Numbered from the stretch's first letter, positions 8,354 through 17,974 are shown. The stretch: DNA of 45,928 nucleotides from an uncultured bacterium (GCA_937998865.1 CALLBR010000007.1:1-45928), one strand, 5' to 3'. A program made the numbers and translations. Notes: a model not told the origin generated them from the letters alone.

Positions 8354-10003
8354 ATGTCCTTAATAAATTTAGTCAAAGATTATTTTCAAGACTCCCTTCA
8401 TAGGTTCACTGTTGTTGATGATTTAGTCATTTTAGGAATTTCACCACTAAAAATTAAAGAGATTGCTGAAGTGTTGATTTCAAAGGGAATAAGATTTGTT
8501 CATCTTACAGCTTTAGATTTTTTGAAAGAAAGAAAACATCTGGAGTTAAACTATTTCTTCTCATCCTTAGAGGAAAAGATTAATATTATCCTTAAATCTG
8601 AAATTGATCCTTTCAAGGACTCTGTAGCTTCCCTGTCAGACATTATTCCTGGCATAGTTTGGGCTGAAAGAGAATGTAAAGATCTTTTTGGAATAAGCTT
8701 TGAGGGACATCCTGACCCCAGAAGACTTGTTCTTCCTGACGACTGGCCTGATAATATCTATCCTTTGAGAAAAGAATTCTCCTACAATTCAAAACCTCCG
8801 GGAAAGTTAGAAACTGCAGTAGAGCTAAAAAAACCAAGTGAAGGAAGAACAGTAATTCCTCTTGGTCCTTTTTATCCTTCCTTAGAAGAACCTGCTTATT
8901 TTAGGCTTATTGTAGAAGGAGAGAAAATTATTGATTTTGATTATCGAGGATTTTATGTTCATAGAGGAATTGAAAAACTTGCAGAAAGTGCCATGAACTA
9001 TCAACAAATTCCTTTTCTTGCAGAGAGAATTTGCGGAATATGCGGTTTTGTTCATTCTACTGCTTACTGTCAAGCTGTTGAGAAAGCTGGGCAAATTGAA
9101 ATACCTGCTAGAGCAAAATACATACGAAGTATGTTCCTTGAATTGGAAAGAATCCATAGTCATCTTTTGTGGGTAGGTCTAGCAGCCCATATAATTGGCT
9201 TTGATACTCTTTTTATGCAGGCTTGGAGAATTCGTGAGCCTGTAATGTATTTGTGTGAAATTATTACAGGAAACAGAAAAACTTACGGAATTAACATTAT
9301 AGGAGGAGTTACCATTGATATTCTATCTCAGCATCTTAAGGATATAGAGGAGACCATAAGGGAAATTGAAAAAGAAGTAAGGCAGTTGAGAGAAATTATT
9401 TTGGATGATGATGTAATAAAATTAAGATTCAAAAATGTAGGGATTTTATCTGAAGAAGAATGCAGAAAATTTTTTGTAGGTGGACCTGTAGCAAGAGCTG
9501 CTGGTATAAAAATTGACATGAGAAGGGATTTTCCTTATGCTGCTTATTCTGAACTGGATTTTAATATTCCCTTGAATAAAGAAGGTGACATTTGGGCAAG
9601 AACCATTGTAAGACTGGAAGAAATTTTAATAGCTATAAATATTTTAAGGCAGATTATCAAAAACATGCCTGAAGGACCCACCACAGTTAAATTCTCAAAA
9701 ATAGATCCATGGAAAGAGGCAATCTCTTATGTAGAAGCTCCTCGTGGGCAGCTTTTTCATTATGTCATGACAGGTCCTGAAGGAAGACCTTATCGCTGGA
9801 GTGTGAGAGCTCCCTCTTATCAGAATTATCAGGCTCTATCAGTTTTATTAAAAGGTGGCTCTATAGCTGATGCTCCCCTTATAATAGCAAGCATAGATCC
9901 ATGTTTTTCCTGCACAGAACGATATGAAACCATTGATATTAAAAATAAAACCTTTAAAGTTTATTCCCCTGCGGAGCTTAGTAGATGCTTAAAAGTAAAA
10001 TAA
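8354..10003 (+). CDS. hyfG: Group 4 [NiFe] hydrogenase large subunit, NuoC-NuoD-type fusion (HyfG/HycE-like)
   Basis: A 549-residue cytoplasmic catalytic subunit. Residues 1-150 are a 30-kDa (NuoC-like) domain with WAERECKDLFGISFEGHPD. The rest is NuoD-like and holds both nickel motifs: RICGICGFVH (Cys227, Cys230) and DPCFSCTER (Cys517, Cys520). All four Ni ligands are present, so this is a hydrogenase and not a complex I subunit. After the last motif come 26 residues ending in LKVK; in HycE such a tail is removed after the Arg by a dedicated protease, and a protease gene closes this operon. Length matches E. coli HyfG and HycE. No Shine-Dalgarno is visible; see the -10 box 6 nt upstream. Confidence 0.95.
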   Translation: MSLINLVKDYFQDSLHRFTVVDDLVILGISPLKIKEIAEVLISKGIRFVHLTALDFLKERKHLELNYFFSSLEEKINIILKSEIDPFKDSVASLSDIIPGIVWAERECKDLFGISFEGHPDPRRLVLPDDWPDNIYPLRKEFSYNSKPPGKLETAVELKKPSEGRTVIPLGPFYPSLEEPAYFRLIVEGEKIIDFDYRGFYVHRGIEKLAESAMNYQQIPFLAERICGICGFVHSTAYCQAVEKAGQIEIPARAKYIRSMFLELERIHSHLLWVGLAAHIIGFDTLFMQAWRIREPVMYLCEIITGNRKTYGINIIGGVTIDILSQHLKDIEETIREIEKEVRQLREIILDDDVIKLRFKNVGILSEEECRKFFVGGPVARAAGIKIDMRRDFPYAAYSELDFNIPLNKEGDIWARTIVRLEEILIAINILRQIIKNMPEGPTTVKFSKIDPWKEAISYVEAPRGQLFHYVMTGPEGRPYRWSVRAPSYQNYQALSVLLKGGSIADAPLIIASIDPCFSCTERYETIDIKNKTFKVYSPAELSRCLKVK

Positions 10004-10482
10004 AGGCTCTTTTGCTCTCATCAAAACATAAAAGAATAAGGAGATCTTATCCTTTTGTACCAGTTAAACAGCCAGAGAACCTTAGAGGAAAACTGGAAGT
10101 TTTAGCTAACAGATGTATTGGCTGTGGCAGTTGTGTGAGAACCTGCCCATCAAGACTTATAAAGATGGAAGATTTAGGAAATGAAAGGCTTTTAACTTTT
10201 TCTTCAGGTAGATGTATTTATTGCGGAAGATGTGCTGCTGCTTGCCCAGAGAAAGCTATACAGATTACCAATAAATTTGAGCTTGCCACAGAAAATAAAA
10301 AAGACCTTGAATTAGTGATTAAATTAAAAATGGCTGAGTGTATAGTATGTGGAAAGCCCTTTATGGTGGAAAACATGTTAAATAAGCTAATAGAAAAATT
10401 AGAGCAAAAAAGCGAAGAAGAGATTAGAAAACTAAAAATGTGTTCTGAATGTAAAAGAAAATTACAGGATAAAAAAGGCTAA
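9985..10482 (+). CDS. hyfH: Hydrogenase 2x[4Fe-4S] ferredoxin subunit (HyfH/HycF-like)
   Basis: A 165-residue NuoI-like electron-transfer subunit. Two classical clusters are seen: Cys44-47-50-54 (CIGCGSCVRTCP) and Cys77-80-83-87 (CIYCGRCAAACP). A second part has two extra CxxC pairs (119/122 and 153/156) that could bind zinc or another cluster, as in the C-terminal tails of HycF-type proteins. It would carry electrons between the small subunit and a soluble partner. The ATG overlaps the end of hyfG by 19 nt, implying translational coupling. A membrane antiporter gene follows after 3 nt. Confidence 0.93.
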   Translation: MLKSKIKALLLSSKHKRIRRSYPFVPVKQPENLRGKLEVLANRCIGCGSCVRTCPSRLIKMEDLGNERLLTFSSGRCIYCGRCAAACPEKAIQITNKFELATENKKDLELVIKLKMAECIVCGKPFMVENMLNKLIEKLEQKSEEEIRKLKMCSECKRKLQDKKG

Positions 10483-10485
10483 GTT

Positions 10486-11934
10486 ATGGAAAGTCTTTTA
10501 ATTACATTACTCATACCTTTTATAGGTGCTTTTGTTTGCCTCTTTCTTAGAGAGAAAGTCTCAGGATTTTTTGCCTCTTTTTTTGCCTTTATTACTCTAT
10601 ACTTTAGTTGCTTGAATATATTGTCTCCTAAAAATATAGAATTTCCTTTTCCCTTTTTCCATTGGCTTTCTTTGGGTCTTAATTTTTCTTTACAGAATGA
10701 TGCTTTAACTTCCCTTATGCTTCTTTTAATTACATTTGTAGGTTTTTTTGTGATCTTGTATTCCCTCGGATATATGTCACCTCAAAACAAAGACCATCCC
10801 TTTTATAGCCCTTACGGAGGATATTATTTTCTTATGCTTCTTTTTATTGGAGCCATGATTGGAGTTGTAACAGCAAAGAATTTTCTCCAATTATTTTTCT
10901 TTTGGGAAATTACCACTTTATGTTCTTGGGCATTGATTTCCTATACAAAAGAAAAGAAGGCACTTTTTTCAGGATTGAAAGCCTTTATAATGACTCATAT
11001 AGGAGGCTTAGGCTTTTTAATTGCTCTGGCATTCATGTACGGAGAGGCTAAATCTTTTGATTTTAATGTTTTTAATTATCTCTCCTCTTCTACAAAACTT
11101 ACAGTTTTAATTCTATTATTTTTTGCTGCCTCTGCAAAGGCTGCGCAGATTCCCCTTTTTACTTGGCTTCCTGATGCTATGGTTGCACCTACTCCTGTGA
11201 GTGCTTATTTGCATGCAGCTGCTATGGTTAAAGCAGGCGTATACTTAGTGGCAAGAATTTATGTTTCTAATCCTCTCTTAACTGAAGCTTTTGCTTTTCT
11301 TGTAGGGAGCATTGCCATTTTAACACTTACGATTTCTGTTATTTCATATTATTTCCAAGATGATCTAAAAAAACTTCTTGCTTACTCTACTATTGGACAC
11401 CTAGGATACATTCTTTTTGGAGTATCTTTGGGTATTTTGGGTTCCAAAACTGGTGGAATGGGAGGTTTGCTTCATATTATAAATCATGGTTTTGCTAAAG
11501 GATTACTATTTCTTACTGTTGGTGCTATTGCCTATTGTACAGGTTCCAAGAGTATAAGTGAATTAAGAGGATTGAATATTAAATTTCCTTTGTTTACCTT
11601 ATGTTTTCTTGCTGGCATGTTTGGAATAATTGGAGTTCCACCTTTTTCAGGCTTTTGGAGTAAATTTATGATTTTCTCTGGAGCTTTTGAGTTAAAAAAT
11701 ATCTATTTTATTCTTTTTGGAGTCCTTGCAATACTAGAGAGCATCCTTTCTTTTTGTTGGTATATTTTTGTAGGACATAAAGTTTTTTTTGGTTCCTCCT
11801 CTGAAAAAGTTTTGAATGCTCACTCTGAAGTTCCCTTCTCAATGAAATTTAGCTTAGTATTTCTTTTGATTTTAAGCCTCCTTTCTCCTATAATAGGCTA
11901 TTTCTTTATAAGAAATCTCTCAGGAGGTAACTAA
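10486..11934 (+). CDS. hyfD: Hydrogenase antiporter-like membrane subunit (HyfD-like)
   Basis: A 482-residue polytopic protein (about 14 helices) of the NuoL/M/N-Mrp antiporter family. The region from YYFLMLLFIGAM to SWALISY resembles E. coli HyfD as I recall it. Residues used for proton translocation in complex I are present: the helix 5 Glu (FFFWEITTLCSWALISY), the helix 7 Lys (ASAKAAQIPLFTWLPDA), the helix 8 HAAAMVKAG, and a Lys in the late helix FAKGLLFLT. It is likely one of three ion-pumping modules of the complex. It overlaps hyfB by one base (TAATG). Confidence 0.9.
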   Translation: MESLLITLLIPFIGAFVCLFLREKVSGFFASFFAFITLYFSCLNILSPKNIEFPFPFFHWLSLGLNFSLQNDALTSLMLLLITFVGFFVILYSLGYMSPQNKDHPFYSPYGGYYFLMLLFIGAMIGVVTAKNFLQLFFFWEITTLCSWALISYTKEKKALFSGLKAFIMTHIGGLGFLIALAFMYGEAKSFDFNVFNYLSSSTKLTVLILLFFAASAKAAQIPLFTWLPDAMVAPTPVSAYLHAAAMVKAGVYLVARIYVSNPLLTEAFAFLVGSIAILTLTISVISYYFQDDLKKLLAYSTIGHLGYILFGVSLGILGSKTGGMGGLLHIINHGFAKGLLFLTVGAIAYCTGSKSISELRGLNIKFPLFTLCFLAGMFGIIGVPPFSGFWSKFMIFSGAFELKNIYFILFGVLAILESILSFCWYIFVGHKVFFGSSSEKVLNAHSEVPFSMKFSLVFLLILSLLSPIIGYFFIRNLSGGN

Positions 11935-14012
11935 TGGAATTTTGGCTTTATTTTAAGGTGGCTACAGTTGCAATTTTAGGAGGTATTATTTTTACTTCTT
12001 TTATAAAGAATAAATCTATTAGCGGCCTTTTAGCTATAATTTCAACTTTTTTATTTGCCCTTTCTTTGTCTTACTTTTCAGTAAATATACTTTTGAGTAA
12101 AACCTCAATAGAATGGAAAATTTTTTCCTTAGCTCCTCTTATCAATTCTACCTTTTTACTGTATGTAGATTCCCTGTCTGCTTTATTTTTGATTATTATA
12201 GCCCTAGTTTCTCTCTGTGTGGTCCTTTTCTCTTGGAGATATTTGGAGGTCTACTCAGAGTATTCATCAAAAAGATTTTATCCTTTTTTGCTCTCCCTCT
12301 TTCTTTCAAGCATTGGACTTGTGGTAGTGAGAGATCTATTGTTTTTTATTGTTTTTTGGGAAGCTATGACATTTACCTCCTGGGTACTTGTGATCTTTGA
12401 CAGTCAAAAAAAGGAAGCCTTAAAGGGTGGAATTCAGTATTTTATCTCTACACACGTGGCTACAGCTTTTTTAATATTGGCAGCAGTAATAATGTATTCC
12501 TACAGTGAAGATTTTAATTTTGTGGAAATAAAAAAAAGTTTGACAAATATTTTTGAAAACAATTCCATGTTAGCTCATTTTCTTATCTTTTCTATAGTTA
12601 TTGCTTTTATAACAAAGGCTGGAATTCTTCCTTTTGGTTTCTGGTTACCCAATGCTTATCCCCAGCCCCCTTCTTCAGCCTCTTCCTTCTTTGGTGGTGT
12701 TATGTCAAAATTAGCAGTTTATGGACTTCTTAGATTTTTTCTCTCCCTAATACCTTTTTCTCAATACAGCCATACTTGGGGTTTTATAATTGCTCTATTG
12801 GGAGTTTTTTCTATTTTTGTGGGAACTATTGCAGCTCTTACTCAAGATGAGGCAAAAAGATTAATGTCTTTTCATGCTATTGGGCAGGTGGGATATATGT
12901 TACTTGGAATTGGCACTGGTATTTATTTTGTCACTTTTAGTCCTTTTTTAGGGATGATAGCTCTTACTGGAGGATTACTTCATGTTTTTAATAATTCCAT
13001 ATATAAAAGTCTTTTATTTCTCAATGCAGGAACAATTTTTTATAAAACAGGTACAACTGATTTAAACAAAGTCTCGGGATTAATTAAAATTATGCCTTTG
13101 ACAGCCATAGCAGCTATTGTAGGATCTCTCTCCATTGCAGGAGTTCCTCCCTTTAATGGTTTTATATCAAAACTCCTTATTTTTGAGTCATCTATTGGAG
13201 TTATGAAGGTTTCTGAATCTTTTTTCCTTATAAAATTTGCCTTTATAATTTTTGGAATTATTTCTGTCTTTATTTCAGCCATAACCTTAGCTTCTTTTCT
13301 TAAATTTGTTAACTCAGCCTTTATGGGTAAATTAAAAGCAGAGATTAAAAAGACAACAGCTATACCTAGTAGCATGAATATTCCTCAAATTATCCTGGCT
13401 GGAGTCTGTTTATTTACAGGTTTATTTCCCTTTATTACCTTAGAGTTTACCTACCATGCTTTGTCCTCAGCATCAGAATTAACACTACCATCTTTTTCAT
13501 CTGTTTTTTCATTAAGTATTGCAGGCTTTGGTCTTAATTTCTGCCAAAATTGTATTGAAACAGGTGTTTGGTTTCCTATCTTTGTAATTCTTTCGGTCCT
13601 TATTCTTTCATTAGTAATCTTTTGCTTTGAAAAATATGCCAATGCCCCAAAAAGAGAAGTGGAAACTTGGTATGGTGGTAAAGAGCATTCACCAGAGGAA
13701 GTAGCATACACTGGCCATAGTTTTTATCAACCTTTTAAGGAATTGGTAAGCTTTAAGATTTTTAATATTCAGTTTAGAGGCTTTTATCCTGTGGAATTAC
13801 CCCCTATGAAATTTTCCTTTCCTTCAAGCTTAAAAAAAATTATTCAGCCTGACGAATGGTTTTACTATCCTTTCATAGAGAAAATCGTGAGAATTTTTGA
13901 TTTATTGTATAGTCATTATGAAAATTTAAAAGAAAACTATATGGCGTGGCTTGTTGTAGGAGGAATTATAGTAATGTTTTTTCTTTTCTCCATAGCTGGA
14001 GGAATAATATGA
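11934..14012 (+). CDS. hyfB: Hydrogenase antiporter-like membrane subunit (HyfB-like)
   Basis: The largest membrane subunit, 692 residues, close to the length of E. coli HyfB. The antiporter core holds VFWEAMTFTSWVLVIF (Glu), ITKAGILPFGFWLPNAYP (Lys), a late SIYKSLLFLNAG (Lys) and FISKLLIF. After the core is an extension with ETWYGGKEHSPEEVAYTGHS, typical of HyfB/HycC, then a final membrane helix. Conservation of the pump residues argues for a functional ion channel rather than a structural relic. The stop overlaps hyfC as ATGA. Confidence 0.92.
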   Translation: MEFWLYFKVATVAILGGIIFTSFIKNKSISGLLAIISTFLFALSLSYFSVNILLSKTSIEWKIFSLAPLINSTFLLYVDSLSALFLIIIALVSLCVVLFSWRYLEVYSEYSSKRFYPFLLSLFLSSIGLVVVRDLLFFIVFWEAMTFTSWVLVIFDSQKKEALKGGIQYFISTHVATAFLILAAVIMYSYSEDFNFVEIKKSLTNIFENNSMLAHFLIFSIVIAFITKAGILPFGFWLPNAYPQPPSSASSFFGGVMSKLAVYGLLRFFLSLIPFSQYSHTWGFIIALLGVFSIFVGTIAALTQDEAKRLMSFHAIGQVGYMLLGIGTGIYFVTFSPFLGMIALTGGLLHVFNNSIYKSLLFLNAGTIFYKTGTTDLNKVSGLIKIMPLTAIAAIVGSLSIAGVPPFNGFISKLLIFESSIGVMKVSESFFLIKFAFIIFGIISVFISAITLASFLKFVNSAFMGKLKAEIKKTTAIPSSMNIPQIILAGVCLFTGLFPFITLEFTYHALSSASELTLPSFSSVFSLSIAGFGLNFCQNCIETGVWFPIFVILSVLILSLVIFCFEKYANAPKREVETWYGGKEHSPEEVAYTGHSFYQPFKELVSFKIFNIQFRGFYPVELPPMKFSFPSSLKKIIQPDEWFYYPFIEKIVRIFDLLYSHYENLKENYMAWLVVGGIIVMFFLFSIAGGII

Positions 14013-14923
14013 GTTTAGGATGGTTAATATCTTCCTGTCTTGTTAATATATTTATTGTCTTGTTTTTATCACCCTTTTTTGACGGATTTACCAGAAAAAT
14101 TAGAGCATTAATTCAAAGCCGAGTAGGTCCACCTCCTTTACAATCCTACTATGATATTTTAAAGCTCATGGGAAAGGAAGATCTTAAATCTACTATTAAT
14201 CCACTTTTCAGGATTTCTCCCTATTTATCAGTAATTAGCCTTGGAATAGCATCTCTTCTTATACCTATTACTGATTTTAAACCGCCCTTTAATTTTTGGG
14301 GTGATATTTTTCTTTTTATCTACATAATTACTGTAGTGGGAATAGCTATAATTATTACTGCTTCTGCTTCAGAAAATCCCTTTGCTTATGTGGGAGCTTC
14401 CCGGAAAATGATGTTGCACCTTTCAGTAGAACCAATACTTGCTATTGCCTTAATAACAGGAGCTATAAATGCAGGATCCTTTAAAATTGGAGATATAGTA
14501 TCTTGGTATTATTCAAACGGTCCTAATGTTTCTATGCTTTTAGCTACAGTGTGTGTGTTTCTCTCTCTTCAAGCATTAATTGGCAAAATTCCCTTTGATA
14601 TATCAGAAGCTGAACAGGAAATTGCTGAAGGTGTCCTCATTGAGTTAAGTGGTCCTAAATATGCTTGTGTAAAATGGGCAAATATGTCCAGACAGGTATT
14701 ATTCTGTTTAGTGTTTTCACAAATTTTTATACCCTGGCCCATGACAGAAATTTTCTTCGTAAACATTTTAATTTGCCTTATTAAAGTTACCATAGTAATC
14801 CTTATAAGCACTCTCATTGAGGCTTTAAATCCTCGGTTAAGAATTGACCAAGCCTTAAAGTATAATCTAACTTTAGCCTTTTTTTCTATTACAGCAATAT
14901 TTTTAGCTCTCTTAGGAGTGTGA
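14009..14923 (+). CDS. hyfC: Hydrogenase NuoH-like membrane subunit (HyfC-like)
   Basis: A 304-residue NuoH-type protein that anchors the hydrophilic arm to the membrane. Signature segments are FFDGFTRKIRALIQSRVGPP near the N-terminus and PFDISEAEQEIAEGVLIELSG in the middle, the acidic loop facing the active-site module. The start is placed at ATG 14009 because an in-frame open stretch beginning at 13946 would overlap hyfB, whereas 14009 has GGAGGA 5 nt upstream, gives the ATGA overlap with the hyfB stop, and begins with the first membrane helix. Confidence 0.93.
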   Translation: MSLGWLISSCLVNIFIVLFLSPFFDGFTRKIRALIQSRVGPPPLQSYYDILKLMGKEDLKSTINPLFRISPYLSVISLGIASLLIPITDFKPPFNFWGDIFLFIYIITVVGIAIIITASASENPFAYVGASRKMMLHLSVEPILAIALITGAINAGSFKIGDIVSWYYSNGPNVSMLLATVCVFLSLQALIGKIPFDISEAEQEIAEGVLIELSGPKYACVKWANMSRQVLFCLVFSQIFIPWPMTEIFFVNILICLIKVTIVILISTLIEALNPRLRIDQALKYNLTLAFFSITAIFLALLGV

Positions 14924-14924
14924 A

Positions 14925-15551
14925 ATGGAGGTAATTTACATTATTTTTCTATTCTTTACTTTTGTTGCTGGCGAATCAAGAAGTCTTAAATTTGCCTCTT
15001 ATAGTCTAATACCGCAAGGTTTACTAATTTTTTTATCACTTATAATTGCGGGTTATATAAACAATCACCCTAATTTTTACATAATAGCTGTTGTTGATCT
15101 CTTAGTTAGAGCCCTTTTAATGCCTGCCTCTTTAATAATTCTTTTGAGAGTCAGATTTCAAAGAGAGGAAAAACCTGCCATTATTCATCCTCTCTCTATA
15201 GCCTTATCAATAGTACTTCTTTCTGTAGGGTATAAGTTTATTGATACAATCAAAATTATGAACTTCCCAAATACACTCTCTTTTTTTACTGCAGGAGCTA
15301 CTGCATTTATATACGGAATGTTTTTATTCCTCTCAAAAAGGGACATGATTAAGATGATAATAAGCTTTTTTATCATAGAAAACGGTATCCATCTTATTCT
15401 ACTTAGTATGCTTCCAAATATGGGCAAAGCTGTGGAATTTGGTCTTACCATTAATTTTATTGTGGCAGTAGGATTTTTTATCTATATAACAACGAAATTC
15501 AATTTGTTAAGTGTAAGGGAGCTTATAAAAAAAATTAAAAGGGAAAGTTAG
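14925..15551 (+). CDS. hyfE: Hydrogenase small membrane subunit (HyfE-like)
   Basis: A 208-residue membrane protein with about six helices, starting one nucleotide after the hyfC stop. HyfE proteins (E. coli 216 residues) are NuoK-related in their C-terminal half. The segment SKRDMIKMIISFFIIENGIH, with acidic and basic residues inside a helix, matches the buried Glu/Asp pattern of NuoK. It connects the NuoH-like subunit to the antiporter modules. Assignment rests on order in the operon, length and this segment. Confidence 0.88.
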   Translation: MEVIYIIFLFFTFVAGESRSLKFASYSLIPQGLLIFLSLIIAGYINNHPNFYIIAVVDLLVRALLMPASLIILLRVRFQREEKPAIIHPLSIALSIVLLSVGYKFIDTIKIMNFPNTLSFFTAGATAFIYGMFLFLSKRDMIKMIISFFIIENGIHLILLSMLPNMGKAVEFGLTINFIVAVGFFIYITTKFNLLSVRELIKKIKRES

Positions 15552-15577
15552 GCTTTAATTTTGGAGGTAAAGGGGGA

Positions 15578-17038
15578 ATGAATTTTGATAATTTTATCTA
15601 CTGCCTAAGCTTTGTAGCACCTTTAGTGATAGGAATAATAATTTTTGTTCTTAGAGGTAATTTAAAGTTAAGTGCAGCTTTATCAATAATTTCAGTTTCT
15701 ATAGCTATTTTTTCCACATACAAAATTTGGCAGAAAATCAGCCAAGAGGGCTTAAAGTATTTGCAGCCCCATAAACTTTTTTATATAGACGGTTTCAGTA
15801 TTTTAATGCAATTCATGGTAGAATTCGTTAGTATTTTTGTTATTTTATTTTCTTTAAAAGAAATTTCAAAACTTTATAGCCATAGAAATGATAAATTCCA
15901 CGCTTATTTTTCAATTTTGATGTTTTCTTTAGGTTTCATGAATTTGGCATTTTCCCTTGACAATCTTTTTTTCCTATATATACCTTTTGAATTGAGTAGT
16001 ATCTTTGTGGTTTATTTGATTTCTTTCAATTTGGATAAAAATTCTCTCAGGGCTGGATTTATTTATCTTCTTATGGTTAATGTAGGAATTCTCTTTAGCT
16101 TGCTTGGTATCGTCCTAATTAATTACCATACAGGAACAGAAGTAACCATTAGTAATATAAGCCAGAGTATTACATTTCTTAATAAAAATATGGCTCTTTT
16201 ATGCGCTGCTTTTTTTATAATTGGCTTTTTCACAAAAGCTGGACTCCTTCCTTTTCATCTTTGGTTACCTCCAGCCTATGCTGAAGCACCCTCAGCAATA
16301 ACAGTTTTCCTTGCAGGAGCTGTAACAAAGATGGGATTTTATGGATTGGTTAGAACTGTCACAGTTTTTGCTTTTAACATGGAGGAGGTAAAAATTTTAG
16401 TCCTCCTTCTGTCCTCCTTAAGTATTTTTTTAGGAGCAATCTTAGCTTTTAATCAAAAGGATATTAAAAAGCTCATTGCTTACTGTAGTATTAGTGAGAT
16501 GGGATTTATAGCCTCAGCACTTATTTTGGATAGTTACACTGCAAAATTTGCAGGATTATTTCATCTTTTCAATCACACCTTAATGAAAGGAGCTTTATTT
16601 TTTGCAGCTGGAGCACTAATTTATCTTTATGGAAGCAGAAAAATAGAAGAGATAAGAGCTTTTCATCCTAAGGCACCTGCCATCATGATAACTTTTTTCA
16701 TAGGAGCTTTAGCAGTTGGAGGAATGCCTCCTTTTAGCAGTTTTTTAAGTTCCCTTTCAATAATTTTTGCCCTTGTGGATGAAAAATTTGTAGGGGTTGC
16801 ATTTATAATGTCTCTTTCAGGTTTAATAAGTCTTCTGGCTCTTTTAAGGTCAGTTATATCAATTTTTTGGTTAAGAGAGGAAAACCATACAGCTAACAAT
16901 AATGTTTCCCTACCAGTCATATTAGTAATTTGTGCCCTATTTTTTTCTATAGTACTTATTGCTCTGGGAATTTATCCTGAATTTCTTCATAACCTTTTTC
17001 ATAGAGCTACTCTGGCAATTATTAACATAAATCATTAA
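15578..17038 (+). CDS. hyfF: Hydrogenase antiporter-like membrane subunit (HyfF-like)
   Basis: The third antiporter homologue, 486 residues, about 14 helices. Pump residues are again kept: LYIPFELSSIFVVYL (Glu), FFTKAGLLPFHLWLPPAYAE (Lys) and HTLMKGALFFAAG (Lys). Position before the small subunit and the PFEL form of the Glu motif fit HyfF. Two GGAGG-like sites precede the ATG. With HyfB and HyfD it gives three potential ion-translocating modules, more than the single one in formate hydrogenlyase-1. A 26-bp gap separates it from hyfE, the largest in the operon. Confidence 0.9.
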   Translation: MNFDNFIYCLSFVAPLVIGIIIFVLRGNLKLSAALSIISVSIAIFSTYKIWQKISQEGLKYLQPHKLFYIDGFSILMQFMVEFVSIFVILFSLKEISKLYSHRNDKFHAYFSILMFSLGFMNLAFSLDNLFFLYIPFELSSIFVVYLISFNLDKNSLRAGFIYLLMVNVGILFSLLGIVLINYHTGTEVTISNISQSITFLNKNMALLCAAFFIIGFFTKAGLLPFHLWLPPAYAEAPSAITVFLAGAVTKMGFYGLVRTVTVFAFNMEEVKILVLLLSSLSIFLGAILAFNQKDIKKLIAYCSISEMGFIASALILDSYTAKFAGLFHLFNHTLMKGALFFAAGALIYLYGSRKIEEIRAFHPKAPAIMITFFIGALAVGGMPPFSSFLSSLSIIFALVDEKFVGVAFIMSLSGLISLLALLRSVISIFWLREENHTANNNVSLPVILVICALFFSIVLIALGIYPEFLHNLFHRATLAIININH

Positions 17039-17049
17039 GGGAGGAAGAA

Positions 17050-17505
17050 GTGTCTTTACTAAGAAATTTAGCTCTAAAGACATTAAAAAAGTCAGTTTGG
17101 ATCTTCCATGTAAATACAGGAGCCTGTAATGGTTGTGACATAGAATTACTTGATATCCTCACTCCTTATTATGACATAGAAAGATTTGGTATGAAAGCTG
17201 TGAGCTCTCCCAGGCATGCTGATGCTTTAGTTATATCAGGTCCTGTTACTCGTCCCACGGTAGATTTTGTAAAAAGTGTTTATGAAGCTACTCCAGAGCC
17301 TAAAATTGTAATTGCCCTTGGTTCCTGTGCTACTGCTGGAGGAATATGGTTTGATAGCTACAATGTGGTGGGTGGAGTAGACAAAATAATTCCAGTGAAT
17401 CTCTATATTCCTGGATGCCCTCCGCGGCCTGAGGCTATTTTGTTTGGAATAGCTAAAGCTCTAGGAATATCAAAGGAAAGAATAAAACCCTTAGTGCAAG
17501 AATAA
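17050..17505 (+). CDS. hyfI: Hydrogenase small subunit (HyfI/HycG-like, NuoB-type)
   Basis: A 151-residue protein that binds the proximal [4Fe-4S] cluster and docks to the large subunit. Cluster ligands Cys26 and Cys29 (TGACNGCD), Cys93 (GSCATAGG) and Cys123 (PGCPPRP) are all present, the group 4 hydrogenase/NuoB pattern. The start is GTG at 17050, supported by GGGAGGAAG immediately upstream. It is shorter than E. coli HyfI (252 residues), with the C-terminal part ending soon after the PGCPPRPE helix, as in NuoB-sized relatives. Confidence 0.95.
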   Translation: MSLLRNLALKTLKKSVWIFHVNTGACNGCDIELLDILTPYYDIERFGMKAVSSPRHADALVISGPVTRPTVDFVKSVYEATPEPKIVIALGSCATAGGIWFDSYNVVGGVDKIIPVNLYIPGCPPRPEAILFGIAKALGISKERIKPLVQE

Positions 17506-17506
17506 A

Positions 17507-17974
17507 TTGAGTATTGAGGATTTTTTAAAAAATTTAAAGGGCAAAATAGTAATTGCTGGGATAGGGAATCCTCTTAGAGGAGATGATGCTGTAGGATCTT
17601 TTATTGCAAAATCATTAAGAGACAAAATAGATGCTATGGTTATTGATTGCGAAGATAGTCCTGAAAGATATCTTGGGAAGATAATAAAGTATGATCCCTG
17701 TACAGTTTTGCTCATTGATGCTATTGATATGAATTTAGAGGCTGGCTCTGTTATTTTTCTTGAAGGTAAAGATTTAGAGGTAAGGAAGATTTACAGTCAT
17801 AATCCCTCTTTAAAGCTTCATGTCCATTTTGTAAGCAAAAATATAAATGCCCGAATATATATTCTAGGAATTCAGCCAGAGTCAACAAAATTAGGCAGCC
17901 CCCTCAGTAAAAAAGTTTTAGAGACAGCAGAGATTTTAATAAATCTTCTAAGGCTTCATCTCAATGCAAAATAG
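17507..17974 (+). CDS. Hydrogenase maturation protease (HycI/HyaD family)
   Basis: A 155-residue endopeptidase of the HycI/HybD type. The conserved IAGIGNPLRGDDAVG (residues 16-30) carries a nickel-sensing Asp, LLIDAIDM a second Asp, and HVHF the His. It would remove the 26-residue tail of the large subunit after nickel insertion, so its place as last gene of the operon fits. The start is TTG at 17507, one base after the hyfI stop, with no strong ribosome site; translational coupling is likely. Its last 14 bp overlap the end of the convergent hmcC-like gene. Confidence 0.92.
   Translation: MSIEDFLKNLKGKIVIAGIGNPLRGDDAVGSFIAKSLRDKIDAMVIDCEDSPERYLGKIIKYDPCTVLLIDAIDMNLEAGSVIFLEGKDLEVRKIYSHNPSLKLHVHFVSKNINARIYILGIQPESTKLGSPLSKKVLETAEILINLLRLHLNAK

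Noticed and set aside
13946-14008. N-terminal extension of the HyfC-like protein
   Set aside because: It lies inside hyfB in another frame, has no ribosome site, and adds cysteine-rich sequence not typical of NuoH proteins.
8354-17505. Respiratory complex I (nuo) operon
   Set aside because: Both nickel-binding Cys pairs are intact in the large subunit and a hydrogenase maturation protease closes the operon.
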